Source of the DNA: Poriferisodalis sp963663635
GTDB lineage: Bacteria; Actinomycetota; Acidimicrobiia; Acidimicrobiales; Poriferisodalaceae
Length of the DNA stretch: 64,000 nt
Direction of reading: 5' to 3'
NCBI GenBank assembly: GCA_963663635.2
Contig: CAXXMY010000003.1
Span: forward strand, 124,001 to 188,000
Numbering within the stretch: the stretch's first letter is position 1; each line of letters starts with the position of its first letter. The translations under genes were made by a program, and so were the position numbers. Below, in pieces: positions 24,779-33,249 of this stretch. The notes under the pieces were generated by a model. The model was not told where the DNA came from and ran no database searches. It was given only the letters and a program-made list of their open reading frames with translations.

Positions 24779-26037
24779 CAGCCAGCCCCGCCGCTCGCGA
24801 GGACGCCGGCGAAGATCTCCAGGCACTCGTCGATCTCGTCGCTGGAGACCACCAACGGCGGCGCGAACCGCACCGCGGTCGGCGAGATGCCGTTGACGAC
24901 GAGGCCCGCCGCCAGACACGCAGCCGCGACCTCCGGACCGGTCATGCCAATCGAGTCGGTGTCGAGCTCGGCTGCGATCAACAGGCCCATGCCTCGCGTG
25001 TCGGTCACTCCCGGCACACCCATGAGCTTCCCGGCCAGTTCCTCGCCGCGGGCCGCCGCGAGCGCCGGAGCGTCGATTGCCTCCATGGTGCGCAACACCG
25101 CGCGCGCTGCGCTCGCGGCCAGCGGTTGACCGCCGAATGTGGTGGCGTGATCACCCGGCTGGAACGCGGCGGCAATCGGGCGACGCGCCCAGACCGCTCC
25201 GATCGGCACACCGTTTCCCAGCGCCTTGGCCATTGTGACGATGTCGGGCCGCGCAGCGCCCGACGGACCGCCCGATGGCTCGAAGTGGTGCTGCCACGCG
25301 AACCATTTGCCAGTTCGGGCGAGGCCGGTCTGGACCTCGTCGAAGATGAGCGCCAGCCCGCGCTCGTCGCAGATCTCGCGCACGCGGCGCAGATAGTCGC
25401 CGTCGGCCACGTTCACGCCGCCTTCGCCCTGCACCACCTCGAGCAGCACGGCGCAGCACGTCGGGTCGAGCGCGGCTTCGAGGGCCTCCGCGTCGTTGTA
25501 TTTGACGTGACGGAAGCCCTCGGGCAGAGGCTGGAACGTTTCGTGCTTCTCGGGCTGACCGGTGGCGTGCAGCGTGGCCAGCGTGCGCCCGTGAAACGAG
25601 CGAAGCGCGCTGACCACGACGTGCCGGCCGCGGCCACCGACCTTGCGGGCCAGCTTGATCGCTCCTTCGAGCGACTCGGCACCGCTGTTGCAGAAGAAGA
25701 CCTGCCCGCCGCCGCCCTGCAATCTGTCGATGGTCTGAGCCACCTCGACTTGCGGCTCGGTGCCGAAGAGGTTCGAAACGTGCAACAGCGTGCGCGCCTG
25801 CTCGCTCAACGCCTCGGCCACCGCAGGATGCGCATGGCCCAGCGAGGTCACCGCGAGCCCCGCCAAGAAATCCAGGTAGCGCTTGCCGTCGCGGTCAAAC
25901 AGCTCGCAGCCGCTGCCTCGCACGAACTGCACCGGCGGCGGTCCATAGGTGGGCATGAGCGGGCAGCTGTCGAGCCCCGCTCCGCCCATCGCCGCAACGT
26001 GCGCCGCGTTTGCTCCTGCGGAGAGATTCTCAGCCAT
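24778..26037 (-). CDS. argD: Acetylornithine aminotransferase
   Basis: A 419-residue class III PLP aminotransferase. Visible are FFCNSGAESLEGAIKLAR (PLP phosphate), SFHGRTLATLHATGQ, LIFDEVQTGLARTGK (Asp pairs with the PLP nitrogen) and TMAKALGNGVPIGAV (Schiff-base Lys). An Ala/Gly-rich leader of about 20 residues precedes the conserved part. It overlaps the end of argB by 8 bp and argF by 1 bp. Confidence 0.95.
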   Translation of the reverse strand: MAENLSAGANAAHVAAMGGAGLDSCPLMPTYGPPPVQFVRGSGCELFDRDGKRYLDFLAGLAVTSLGHAHPAVAEALSEQARTLLHVSNLFGTEPQVEVAQTIDRLQGGGGQVFFCNSGAESLEGAIKLARKVGGRGRHVVVSALRSFHGRTLATLHATGQPEKHETFQPLPEGFRHVKYNDAEALEAALDPTCCAVLLEVVQGEGGVNVADGDYLRRVREICDERGLALIFDEVQTGLARTGKWFAWQHHFEPSGGPSGAARPDIVTMAKALGNGVPIGAVWARRPIAAAFQPGDHATTFGGQPLAASAARAVLRTMEAIDAPALAAARGEELAGKLMGVPGVTDTRGMGLLIAAELDTDSIGMTGPEVAAACLAAGLVVNGISPTAVRFAPPLVVSSDEIDECLEIFAGVLASGGAG

Positions 26038-27031
26038 GTTTGTCTGCCTTTGGTCGGGAGTTCTCGATCATGGTGCCGATGCCGGAATCGGTGAACAGTT
26101 CGAGCAGCACGACATGCGGTACCCGCCCGTCCAGCAAGTGAGCGCTCATGACGCCGTTGCGCACTGCACTGATGCAGGCTTCGATCTTGGGGATCATCCC
26201 GCCGTCGATCTTCCCGCTGGCCATGCGTGCGGCGAGTGCGTCCGCGGTGGTGTGCCCGATGAGCGAAGTCGGATCGTCGAGGTCTTCGTACAGGCCGGCG
26301 ACGTCGGTGAGGTACACGACCTTCTCCGCCTCAAGCGCTACGGCGAGCGCGCCAGCGACGGTGTCGGAGTTGATGTTGTAGGCCTGTCCCTTCGCGTCGG
26401 ATCCGATGGTGGAGATCACCGGGATCAGACCCTCTGCCAGCAGGCGCACCAACAGGTCGGTGTTCACATCGGTGACGTCGCCCACGAAGCCCAGCTCGGG
26501 ATTGCGAGCCGTCGCCGTGATGACACGGCCGTCCTCGCCGGAAATGCCCACTGCCAAGGGGCCGTGCACGTTGATCGCGCCGACGATGTCGCGGTTCACC
26601 TTGCCCACCAGCACCATGCGTGCGATGTCGAGCGTTTCGGCGTCGGTGACGCGGAGCCCCTCTCGGAACTCCGGCTTCTTGCCAAGGCGCGCCATGAGGT
26701 CGCCGATCTGCGGGCCGCCGCCGTGCACCACGACGGGTGCGAGCCCGATCTGGCGCAGCAGCACGATGTCCGCCGCGAAGCGGTCGGTCAGCGCGGCATC
26801 GCCCATCGCGTTGCCGCCGAACTTGACAACGACGATCCTGCCGCGCCATCGAATGATGTACGGAAGCATCTCGACGAGCATCTCGGCGCGCCGCATGTTG
26901 TCGATCTCACTGTGCTCGTCGTCGTGCTCGTCCTCGGGCTCGTCGGGCTCATCAGGCACAGCCGAGATGCCGAAGTCGGCCTCGATCACGCGCCCGGTGT
27001 CGGTGGCTTCGTCGTCATCGTGCTCGCTCAT
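26030..27031 (-). CDS. argB: Acetylglutamate kinase with acidic N-terminal extension
   Basis: 333 residues. The kinase core begins near residue 46 (RAEMLVEMLPYIIRW) and carries VVVKFGGNAMGD, VVHGGGPQIG, ATARNPELGFVGD and the C-terminal KIDGGMIPKIEAC; this is normal for a bacterial N-acetylglutamate kinase. Residues 1-45 are an unusual Asp/Glu-rich tail. The ATG at 27031 overlaps the argC stop (ATGA), which supports the extended start; a start inside the extension would leave a gap of about 100 bp. Arginine feedback control cannot be judged. Confidence 0.93.
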   Translation of the reverse strand: MSEHDDDEATDTGRVIEADFGISAVPDEPDEPEDEHDDEHSEIDNMRRAEMLVEMLPYIIRWRGRIVVVKFGGNAMGDAALTDRFAADIVLLRQIGLAPVVVHGGGPQIGDLMARLGKKPEFREGLRVTDAETLDIARMVLVGKVNRDIVGAINVHGPLAVGISGEDGRVITATARNPELGFVGDVTDVNTDLLVRLLAEGLIPVISTIGSDAKGQAYNINSDTVAGALAVALEAEKVVYLTDVAGLYEDLDDPTSLIGHTTADALAARMASGKIDGGMIPKIEACISAVRNGVMSAHLLDGRVPHVVLLELFTDSGIGTMIENSRPKADKHG

Positions 27032-28095
27032 GGCATGAGCCCCGTCGTTGGCAGCCCGGCGGCTTCGGGCAGTCCTAGCGCGACGTTGGCGCATTGCACG
27101 GCGCCGCCCGACGCCCCCTTCACCAGATTGTCCAGCGCGCTCAGCACCACCAGCCAGCCCGTTCGGGGGTCGACGCGAGCACTGAGATGGCAGGTATTGG
27201 CGCCCAGCGTTGCCTTGGTGTGCGGCGAGGCCTCATCTACGACGACGAAGGGCTCGTCGGCGTAGAAGTCGGCAAGCACGCTCAGGGCGTCAGCGGACGT
27301 GAAGCCGAAGGCGGTCGGCCGGGCGTAGCACGTCGCGAGGATGCCGCGCACCATCGGTGCCAAATGGGGCGTGAACAGCACGCTGCAGCCAGTCACCTGC
27401 TCGATCTCGGGGGTGTGACGGTGATCCAGCAGGCCGTATGCCACGAAGTCCTCGTCGACGGTCGCGAACGTCGTGTTCGGTTTCGGGGCGCGGCCCGCAC
27501 CGCTCACCCCCGACGCGGCGTCGACGACCACGCCGTCGGTGACGATGTGACCGCCGCGTGAAAACGGCGCTAGCGCCAAGGCTGCGGCGCTGGGATAGCA
27601 GCCAGGCACCGCAATGCCTGCCGCGCCGCGCAGTGCGTCTCGGCCGAGTTCGGGCAGCCCATATGGGAATTCGCCCAGCAGCTCGGGCATCGGGTGCTCA
27701 ACGCCGTACCACTGCGGATACAGCGCTGGATCGAGCAGCCGGAAATCGGACCCCAGATCGACCACGCAGCCCACCCTCTTGTAGAGGTCGGCCACGACTG
27801 GTGCGCTGGCCATGTGCGGGAGGCCAAGAAACACCGCATCGAGGCCCACGAACACGTCGGGCTCGTAGGCGCAATACCGCAGCCCTCCGTAGTGTGCCGC
27901 CAGGCTGGGATAGAGGTCGCGAACTGCGGCGCCTGCCTGGGTGTCGCCCGCAACAGCGACGACCTCGAAGCACGGGTGACCGGCCGCGAGCCGAAGCAAT
28001 TCGGCCCCCGTGAATCCCGACGCGCCGACGATCCCGATCCTGACCGAGCCGGCACCAGGCGTGGCGGCGCTCGATGGCAAAGGTGCGTTTTCCAT
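27028..28095 (-). CDS. argC: N-acetyl-gamma-glutamyl-phosphate reductase
   Basis: 355 residues with an N-terminal Rossmann motif (VRIGIVGASGFTGAELLRL), the active-site segment GIAVPGCYPSAAAL (catalytic Cys), and GVSGAGRAPK. The ATG at 28095 puts 16 residues before the Rossmann start; longer in-frame versions up to 28374 would cross the probable promoter and operator region. It is the first gene of the minus-strand arg cluster, divergent from gltB. Confidence 0.94.
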   Translation of the reverse strand: MENAPLPSSAATPGAGSVRIGIVGASGFTGAELLRLAAGHPCFEVVAVAGDTQAGAAVRDLYPSLAAHYGGLRYCAYEPDVFVGLDAVFLGLPHMASAPVVADLYKRVGCVVDLGSDFRLLDPALYPQWYGVEHPMPELLGEFPYGLPELGRDALRGAAGIAVPGCYPSAAALALAPFSRGGHIVTDGVVVDAASGVSGAGRAPKPNTTFATVDEDFVAYGLLDHRHTPEIEQVTGCSVLFTPHLAPMVRGILATCYARPTAFGFTSADALSVLADFYADEPFVVVDEASPHTKATLGANTCHLSARVDPRTGWLVVLSALDNLVKGASGGAVQCANVALGLPEAAGLPTTGLMP

Positions 28096-28468
28096 GGCCA
28101 GATCCTGCTTTGAGGGAGTCACGCGAATGGCCTGCGGCACTCGCCGTGGCATTCGTCCCATACCACGATACCAGGGCCTCGCCACCTCTATGCGTGAGGT
28201 TGCAACTTTATTCATCGTGCGCGACGCAGGCGCGAGAACGCCGCGCCGACAGCGCCCCGGTGGGATGTTGCGAGATCGAGAACCATATTCGCGCCGGTAT
28301 ACTGAAGCCCCTTCGGCAGGGCCAACGACGTCCCGGCCAGAGCCGCAAGCATTCCGCATCCACCTCAGCCGCACCGGGACGTCGAAGACATTGACTGCCG
28401 TACCATCTCATTCACTGCCGCATTCACAGTCGGGCGCCTCGACCGCCCGCAACGAATACACGGGCCGT
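28096..28468. promoter_or_regulatory. Divergent argC-gltB intergenic region
   Basis: About 370 gene-free bases that must hold promoters for both operons. It contains the ARG-box-like site at 28199-28216 and a plus-strand TATACT (28298-28303) that could be the gltB -10, although no convincing -35 is seen. The TATACT position argues against starting gltB upstream of about 28310. Nothing else was recognised. Confidence 0.5.
28199..28216 (-). promoter_or_regulatory. Candidate ARG box (ArgR operator) upstream of argC
   Basis: Read on the minus strand as GATGAATAAAGTTGCAAC. By eye it matches 13 of 18 positions of the Bacillus-type ARG box consensus CATGAATAAAAATTCAAG, and it is notably AT-rich in this high-GC context. 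It sits about 105 bp before the argC start, and argR is in the same cluster. Only one box is evident, whereas operators usually have two. Confidence 0.5.
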
Positions 28469-31400
28469 GTGGCAAGCCGTCCCGCTGTGCGCGTGCGCCC
28501 GCTCGACGGACCGCCCAAAGCACAAGGCCTGTACGACCCGGCGTTTGAACACGATGCATGCGGCGTCGGCTTCGTAGCCGACATGTCCGGCGTCCCGAGC
28601 CGCGCCGTCGTGGACCAGGCCCTGCAATGCCTCACCAACCTGGATCACCGCAGCGCAACGGGTGCCGAAGCAAACGTGGGCGACGGCATCGGCATCACGG
28701 TGCAGGTGCCCGACGCCTTCTTGCGCGAGGTCTGCGGCTTCGAACTGCCGCCAGCGGGCCAGTACGCCGTCGGCACAGCATTTCTGCCGCGTCAGCATCC
28801 CGAGACGGCCGCGGCAGCGGTCGAGGTGATCGTGGCCGATGAAGGACTCGAAGTCCTCGGCTGGCGCGACGTGCCGACCGACCCGTCACTGCTGGGCAAG
28901 TTCGCCACCGACCCAATGCCGGTCTTCCGGATGCTGTTCATTGCGTCGCCCGCAAGCGCAGCACTCGCCCGGGGGGGGCAGCCCGCCGCTGGCGCGGAAC
29001 ACCTCGAAGGAATGGACCTCGAGCGGCGCGTGTACATCGCTCGCAAGGGCACTGAGCGCGGGGTCGAACCCGCCCCGTATTTTCCGTCGCTGTCGTGCCG
29101 CACCCTCGTGTACAAGGGAATGCTGACGTGCGGTCAGTTCGCGGACTTCTATCCCGATCTCGCGGATCCCCGCCTGGCATCTGCGTTGGCGCTCCTGCAC
29201 TCGCGTTTCAGCACCAACACCTTCCCGTCGTGGCCGCTGGCGCACCCGTACCGGATGCTGGCCCACAACGGCGAAATCAACACCGTCATGGGGAATCGCA
29301 ACTGGATGCGCGCCCGCGAGGGGGCGTTGGCGAGCCCGGTGTTCACTGCCCCTGACGGCACGAATCGCCTCGAGCGCACGTTCCCGGTGTGCAGCCCGGG
29401 AGCCTCGGACACTGCCAGCTTTGACGAGGTACTCGAGCTGCTGCATCTCGGCGGGCGCAGCCTGCCCCATGCCGTGCTCATGATGATCCCCGAGGCCTGG
29501 GAGAACCACGCCCGCATGCCGCAGGACAAGCGGGACTTCTACGAGTTCCACGCGTCGCTCATGGAGCCGTGGGACGGCCCCGCCAGCATCACGTTCACCG
29601 ACGGCACGGTCATCGGCGCCGTTCTCGACCGTAACGGCCTGCGCCCCTCCCGCTATTGGGTGACCGACGACGGCCTGGTAGTGATGGCCTCCGAAGTGGG
29701 CGTTGCCAACGTCCCCCAGAACAAGGTCATCCGCAAGGGCCGGCTGCAGCCCGGCCGCATGTTTCTCGTGGACACCGCCGCGGGCCGCATCGTGTCCGAC
29801 GAAGAGATCAAGCGCGACCTGGTGTCCGCGCAGCCGTATGGGGAATGGCTGGCCGACGGCCTCGCCCACCTCGACGACCTGCCGCCCCGCTTCAGCCTGA
29901 CGCCGCAGCACTCATCCGTGACCCGCCGGCAACGCACATTCGGCTACACCACCGAAGAGCTGCGCATCCTCGTCGCCCCCATGGCCCGCAGTGGGGCCGA
30001 GCCCATCGGGTCGATGGGAACCGACACCCCGATCGCAGTGCTGTCGCGTCGCCCGCGCCTGCTCTTCGACTACTTCAGCCAGCTATTCGCTCAGGTCACC
30101 AACCCGCCGCTCGATGCCATTCGCGAGGAGCTCGTCACCTCCACGATGGCCACGATCGGCCCCGAGGCGAACTTGCTCGACCCCGGCCCGCACTCGTGCC
30201 GCCAGATCGTGCTGCCGTCTCCGATCCTGTCGAATGAAGACCTCGCCAAGATCCTCTACATCGACGAGGACCTCCCCGCCGCCGCGGCAGCCGCGAGCGG
30301 CATAGCGCCGCATGGGGCGGCGTCAAGCAACACAGCGCCGCATGGGGCGGCGTCAAGCAGCACAACGCGGCGATTCGCACCGTTCGCCGTGGATGGCCTG
30401 TACCCAGTGGCCGACGGTGGTGCGGGCATGGGGCGCGCCATCACCGACGTGTGCATCCGCGTCGACGAAGCCATCGCAGCGGGCGCCCGCATCATCGTGC
30501 TGTCGGATCGATACAGCGACGCCGAGCATGCGCCGGTCCCGTCATTGCTGCTCACCGGCGCAGTGCACCACCATCTGGTGCGCACCAAGACCCGAACTCA
30601 GGTAGGCCTCGTGACCGAGTGCGGGGACGCCCGAGAGGTCCATCACATGGCGCTTCTGCTCGGCTACGGCGCGAGCGCGGTCAATCCCTACCTGGCATTC
30701 GAGTCCATCGACGACATGGTCAGCCATGAGGTGATCACTGAAGTCGACCAGCGGGCCGCCAAGCGCAACTACATCAAGGCCTGCACGAAGGGCGTTCTCA
30801 AGGTGATGTCCAAGATGGGCATTTCCACCGTCGCCAGCTACACCGGTGCCCAAGTGTTCGAGGCCGTCGGGCTGGGCCCCGACGTGATCGATCGCTACTT
30901 CACCGGCACCACCTCGAAGCTCGGCGGCGTCGGCCTCGATGTCATCGCTGAGGAAGTGGCGCAGCGTCACCGCTTTGCCTACCTCGACAACCCCACCGAA
31001 GCAGCGCACCGTGACCTCTGGGCCGGGGGTGAGTACCAGTGGCGCCGCGAGGGCGAGTACCACCTGTTCAATCCCGAGACCGTTTACAAGCTGCAGCACT
31101 CCACCAGAGCCGGCCGCTACGAGGTCTTCAAGGAATACACGAGCCTGGTGGACAACCAATCCACCGAGCTGGCCACGCTGCGAGGCCTGTTCGAGCTAAA
31201 GCCAGCACCCGGCGGGCAGATCCCGGTCGACGAGGTCGAACCAGTCTCGGCCATCGTGAAGCGCTTCTCGACCGGGGCCATGAGCTACGGCTCGATCTCG
31301 GCCGAGGCGCACGAAACGCTGGCGATCGCGATGAACCGCATCGGCGGCAAGTCCAATACGGGCGAAGGCGGCGAGGACCCGGACCGTTTCGTGCCCGACG

Positions 31401-33190
31401 CCAATGGCGACCTGCGGCGCTCGGCCGTCAAGCAGGTCGCATCCGGACGCTTCGGGGTGACCTCGGAGTATCTGACCAACGCAGACGACCTGCAGATCAA
31501 GATGGCCCAGGGCGCCAAGCCCGGCGAGGGCGGGCAATTGCCTGGCACCAAGGTGTGGCCGTGGATCGCGAAGACGCGCCACTCGACACCGGGCGTTGGG
31601 CTCATCAGCCCGCCGCCGCATCACGACATCTACTCCATTGAGGATCTCAAGCAACTGATCCACGACTTGAAGAACTCCAATCCCAACGCACGCGTCCACG
31701 TGAAGCTCGTGGCCGAGGTGGGCGTGGGAACCGTGGCGGCGGGCGTCTCGAAGGCCAAGGCCGACGTGGTGCTCATTTCGGGCCACGACGGAGGCACCGG
31801 TGCATCACCGCTGACGTCGCTCAAGCACGCCGGAGCCCCATGGGAGCTCGGGCTTGCAGAAACCCAGCAGACCTTGTTGCTCAACGGGCTGCGCGACCGC
31901 ATCGTGGTGCAGACCGACGGGCAGCTCAAGACCGGCCGCGACGTCATCGTGGCGGCGCTGCTTGGCGCCGAGGAGTTCGGATTCGCCACGGCGCCGCTGG
32001 TGGTGTCGGGCTGCATCATGATGCGTGTCTGCCATCTCGACACGTGCCCAGTCGGTGTTGCGACGCAGAACCCGGAGCTTCGGGCGCGCTTTAGCGGCAA
32101 GCCCGAATTCGTCGTGAACTTTTTCGAGTACATCGCTGCGGAAGTGCGCGAGTACTTGGCCGCGCTGGGGTTCCGGACGCTCGAAGAAGCCATCGGCCGG
32201 GTCGACCGGCTGGATGCGACCACTGCGATCGCGCACTGGAAGACGCACGGCTTGAATCTCGCGCCCATCCTGGCCGAGCCGCAGACCCCGTGGCCGCAAG
32301 ACCGCTTTTGCTCGCAGAGCCAAGATCACGGCCTTGCTCGGGCGCTCGACCAGCGCCTCATCGAACTGGCCGCCCCCGCGCTGGAGCGCCGCGAGCGGGT
32401 GCGTGCCGACGTGCCGATCACCAACGTCAACCGCACCGTGGGCACGATGCTGGGCAACCGCATCACCTCGGCGTTCGGGGGCGAGGGACTGCCGGCGGAC
32501 ACGATCGAGTTCACGTTCGAAGGCTCCGCGGGCCAGAGCTTCGGGGCGTTCGTGCCCTCGGGTCTGACCATGCGGCTCATCGGCGACGCGAACGACTATC
32601 TGGGCAAGGGCCTCTCGGGCGGCCGGCTGATCGCGCGGCCGCCTGTCGAGGTGCATCCGGACTTCGTGGCAGAGGACAACGTCATCGCCGGGAACGTCAT
32701 CCTCTACGGCGCCACCGGCGGCGAGGCGTTCATCCGGGGCTGTGTGGGCGAGCGGTTCTGCGTGCGCAACTCGGGCGCGACCGCCGTGGTCGAGGGCGTC
32801 GGAGACCATGCGTGCGAGTACATGACGGGAGGCATGGTGGTCGTGCTCGGCACCGTCGGCCGCAACTTCGGCGCCGGCATGTCCGGTGGCGCTGCCTACG
32901 TGTACGACCCCGACGACGTGTTCTGGCGCAACTTGAACACCGAGATGGTCGATCTCGAGCCCTCGCTCGACGATGCCGATGCCACCGCGGTTCGCGCAAT
33001 CGTGCGACAGCATCTGGCTGAGACCGGCTCGGCGCCGGCAGAGCGCATCTTGCGCAGATGGCACACCGAGGTGCGCCACTTCCGCAAGGTGATGCCGAAG
33101 GACTACCGCCGAGTCCTCGAAGCTCGCACCGCTGCGGCCGAGCAGGGCCAGGATCCAGATGAGGCAGTCATGGCGGCTGCTCATGGCTGA
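28469..33190 (+). CDS. gltB: Glutamate synthase (NADPH) large subunit
   Basis: About 1573 residues. The Ntn-type glutaminase catalytic Cys lies in EHDACGVGFV near residue 30. The central FMN-binding half includes GGKSNTGEGGEDPDRF and VLISGHDGGTGASPLTS, with the 3Fe-4S cysteines in CIMMRVCHLDTCPVG, and the GXGXG-type C-terminal beta-helix follows. Converts 2-oxoglutarate plus glutamine to two glutamates with GltD. The start is uncertain: GTG 28469 is chosen to give a normal short propeptide; TTG 28391 is possible. A linker near nt 30290-30375 carries two copies of an in-frame palindromic repeat. Confidence 0.93.
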   Translation: MASRPAVRVRPLDGPPKAQGLYDPAFEHDACGVGFVADMSGVPSRAVVDQALQCLTNLDHRSATGAEANVGDGIGITVQVPDAFLREVCGFELPPAGQYAVGTAFLPRQHPETAAAAVEVIVADEGLEVLGWRDVPTDPSLLGKFATDPMPVFRMLFIASPASAALARGGQPAAGAEHLEGMDLERRVYIARKGTERGVEPAPYFPSLSCRTLVYKGMLTCGQFADFYPDLADPRLASALALLHSRFSTNTFPSWPLAHPYRMLAHNGEINTVMGNRNWMRAREGALASPVFTAPDGTNRLERTFPVCSPGASDTASFDEVLELLHLGGRSLPHAVLMMIPEAWENHARMPQDKRDFYEFHASLMEPWDGPASITFTDGTVIGAVLDRNGLRPSRYWVTDDGLVVMASEVGVANVPQNKVIRKGRLQPGRMFLVDTAAGRIVSDEEIKRDLVSAQPYGEWLADGLAHLDDLPPRFSLTPQHSSVTRRQRTFGYTTEELRILVAPMARSGAEPIGSMGTDTPIAVLSRRPRLLFDYFSQLFAQVTNPPLDAIREELVTSTMATIGPEANLLDPGPHSCRQIVLPSPILSNEDLAKILYIDEDLPAAAAAASGIAPHGAASSNTAPHGAASSSTTRRFAPFAVDGLYPVADGGAGMGRAITDVCIRVDEAIAAGARIIVLSDRYSDAEHAPVPSLLLTGAVHHHLVRTKTRTQVGLVTECGDAREVHHMALLLGYGASAVNPYLAFESIDDMVSHEVITEVDQRAAKRNYIKACTKGVLKVMSKMGISTVASYTGAQVFEAVGLGPDVIDRYFTGTTSKLGGVGLDVIAEEVAQRHRFAYLDNPTEAAHRDLWAGGEYQWRREGEYHLFNPETVYKLQHSTRAGRYEVFKEYTSLVDNQSTELATLRGLFELKPAPGGQIPVDEVEPVSAIVKRFSTGAMSYGSISAEAHETLAIAMNRIGGKSNTGEGGEDPDRFVPDANGDLRRSAVKQVASGRFGVTSEYLTNADDLQIKMAQGAKPGEGGQLPGTKVWPWIAKTRHSTPGVGLISPPPHHDIYSIEDLKQLIHDLKNSNPNARVHVKLVAEVGVGTVAAGVSKAKADVVLISGHDGGTGASPLTSLKHAGAPWELGLAETQQTLLLNGLRDRIVVQTDGQLKTGRDVIVAALLGAEEFGFATAPLVVSGCIMMRVCHLDTCPVGVATQNPELRARFSGKPEFVVNFFEYIAAEVREYLAALGFRTLEEAIGRVDRLDATTAIAHWKTHGLNLAPILAEPQTPWPQDRFCSQSQDHGLARALDQRLIELAAPALERRERVRADVPITNVNRTVGTMLGNRITSAFGGEGLPADTIEFTFEGSAGQSFGAFVPSGLTMRLIGDANDYLGKGLSGGRLIARPPVEVHPDFVAEDNVIAGNVILYGATGGEAFIRGCVGERFCVRNSGATAVVEGVGDHACEYMTGGMVVVLGTVGRNFGAGMSGGAAYVYDPDDVFWRNLNTEMVDLEPSLDDADATAVRAIVRQHLAETGSAPAERILRRWHTEVRHFRKVMPKDYRRVLEARTAAAEQGQDPDEAVMAAAHG
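30305..30358. repeat. Two tandem copies of an in-frame palindromic element in gltB
   Basis: Copies at 30305-30328 and 30335-30358 (30-bp period) each contain the perfect inverted repeat CGCCGC-ATGGG-GCGGCG followed by TCAAGC, and encode APHGAASS. A third copy, read in the same frame, is in the SDR-like gene at 50712-50735. The segment lies in a linker between conserved GltB blocks, next to an Ala run. Confidence 0.8.
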
Positions 33191-33249
33191 GCACACACCG
33201 ACGAGCGACCCTGCGCGCAGCCGCCAGGGAATCAGCACAGGGGCTCGGC

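Noticed and set aside
28010..28390. N-terminal extension of gltB to 28010
   Set aside because: It would overlap argC and cross the likely promoter region; the extra residues have no GltB homology.
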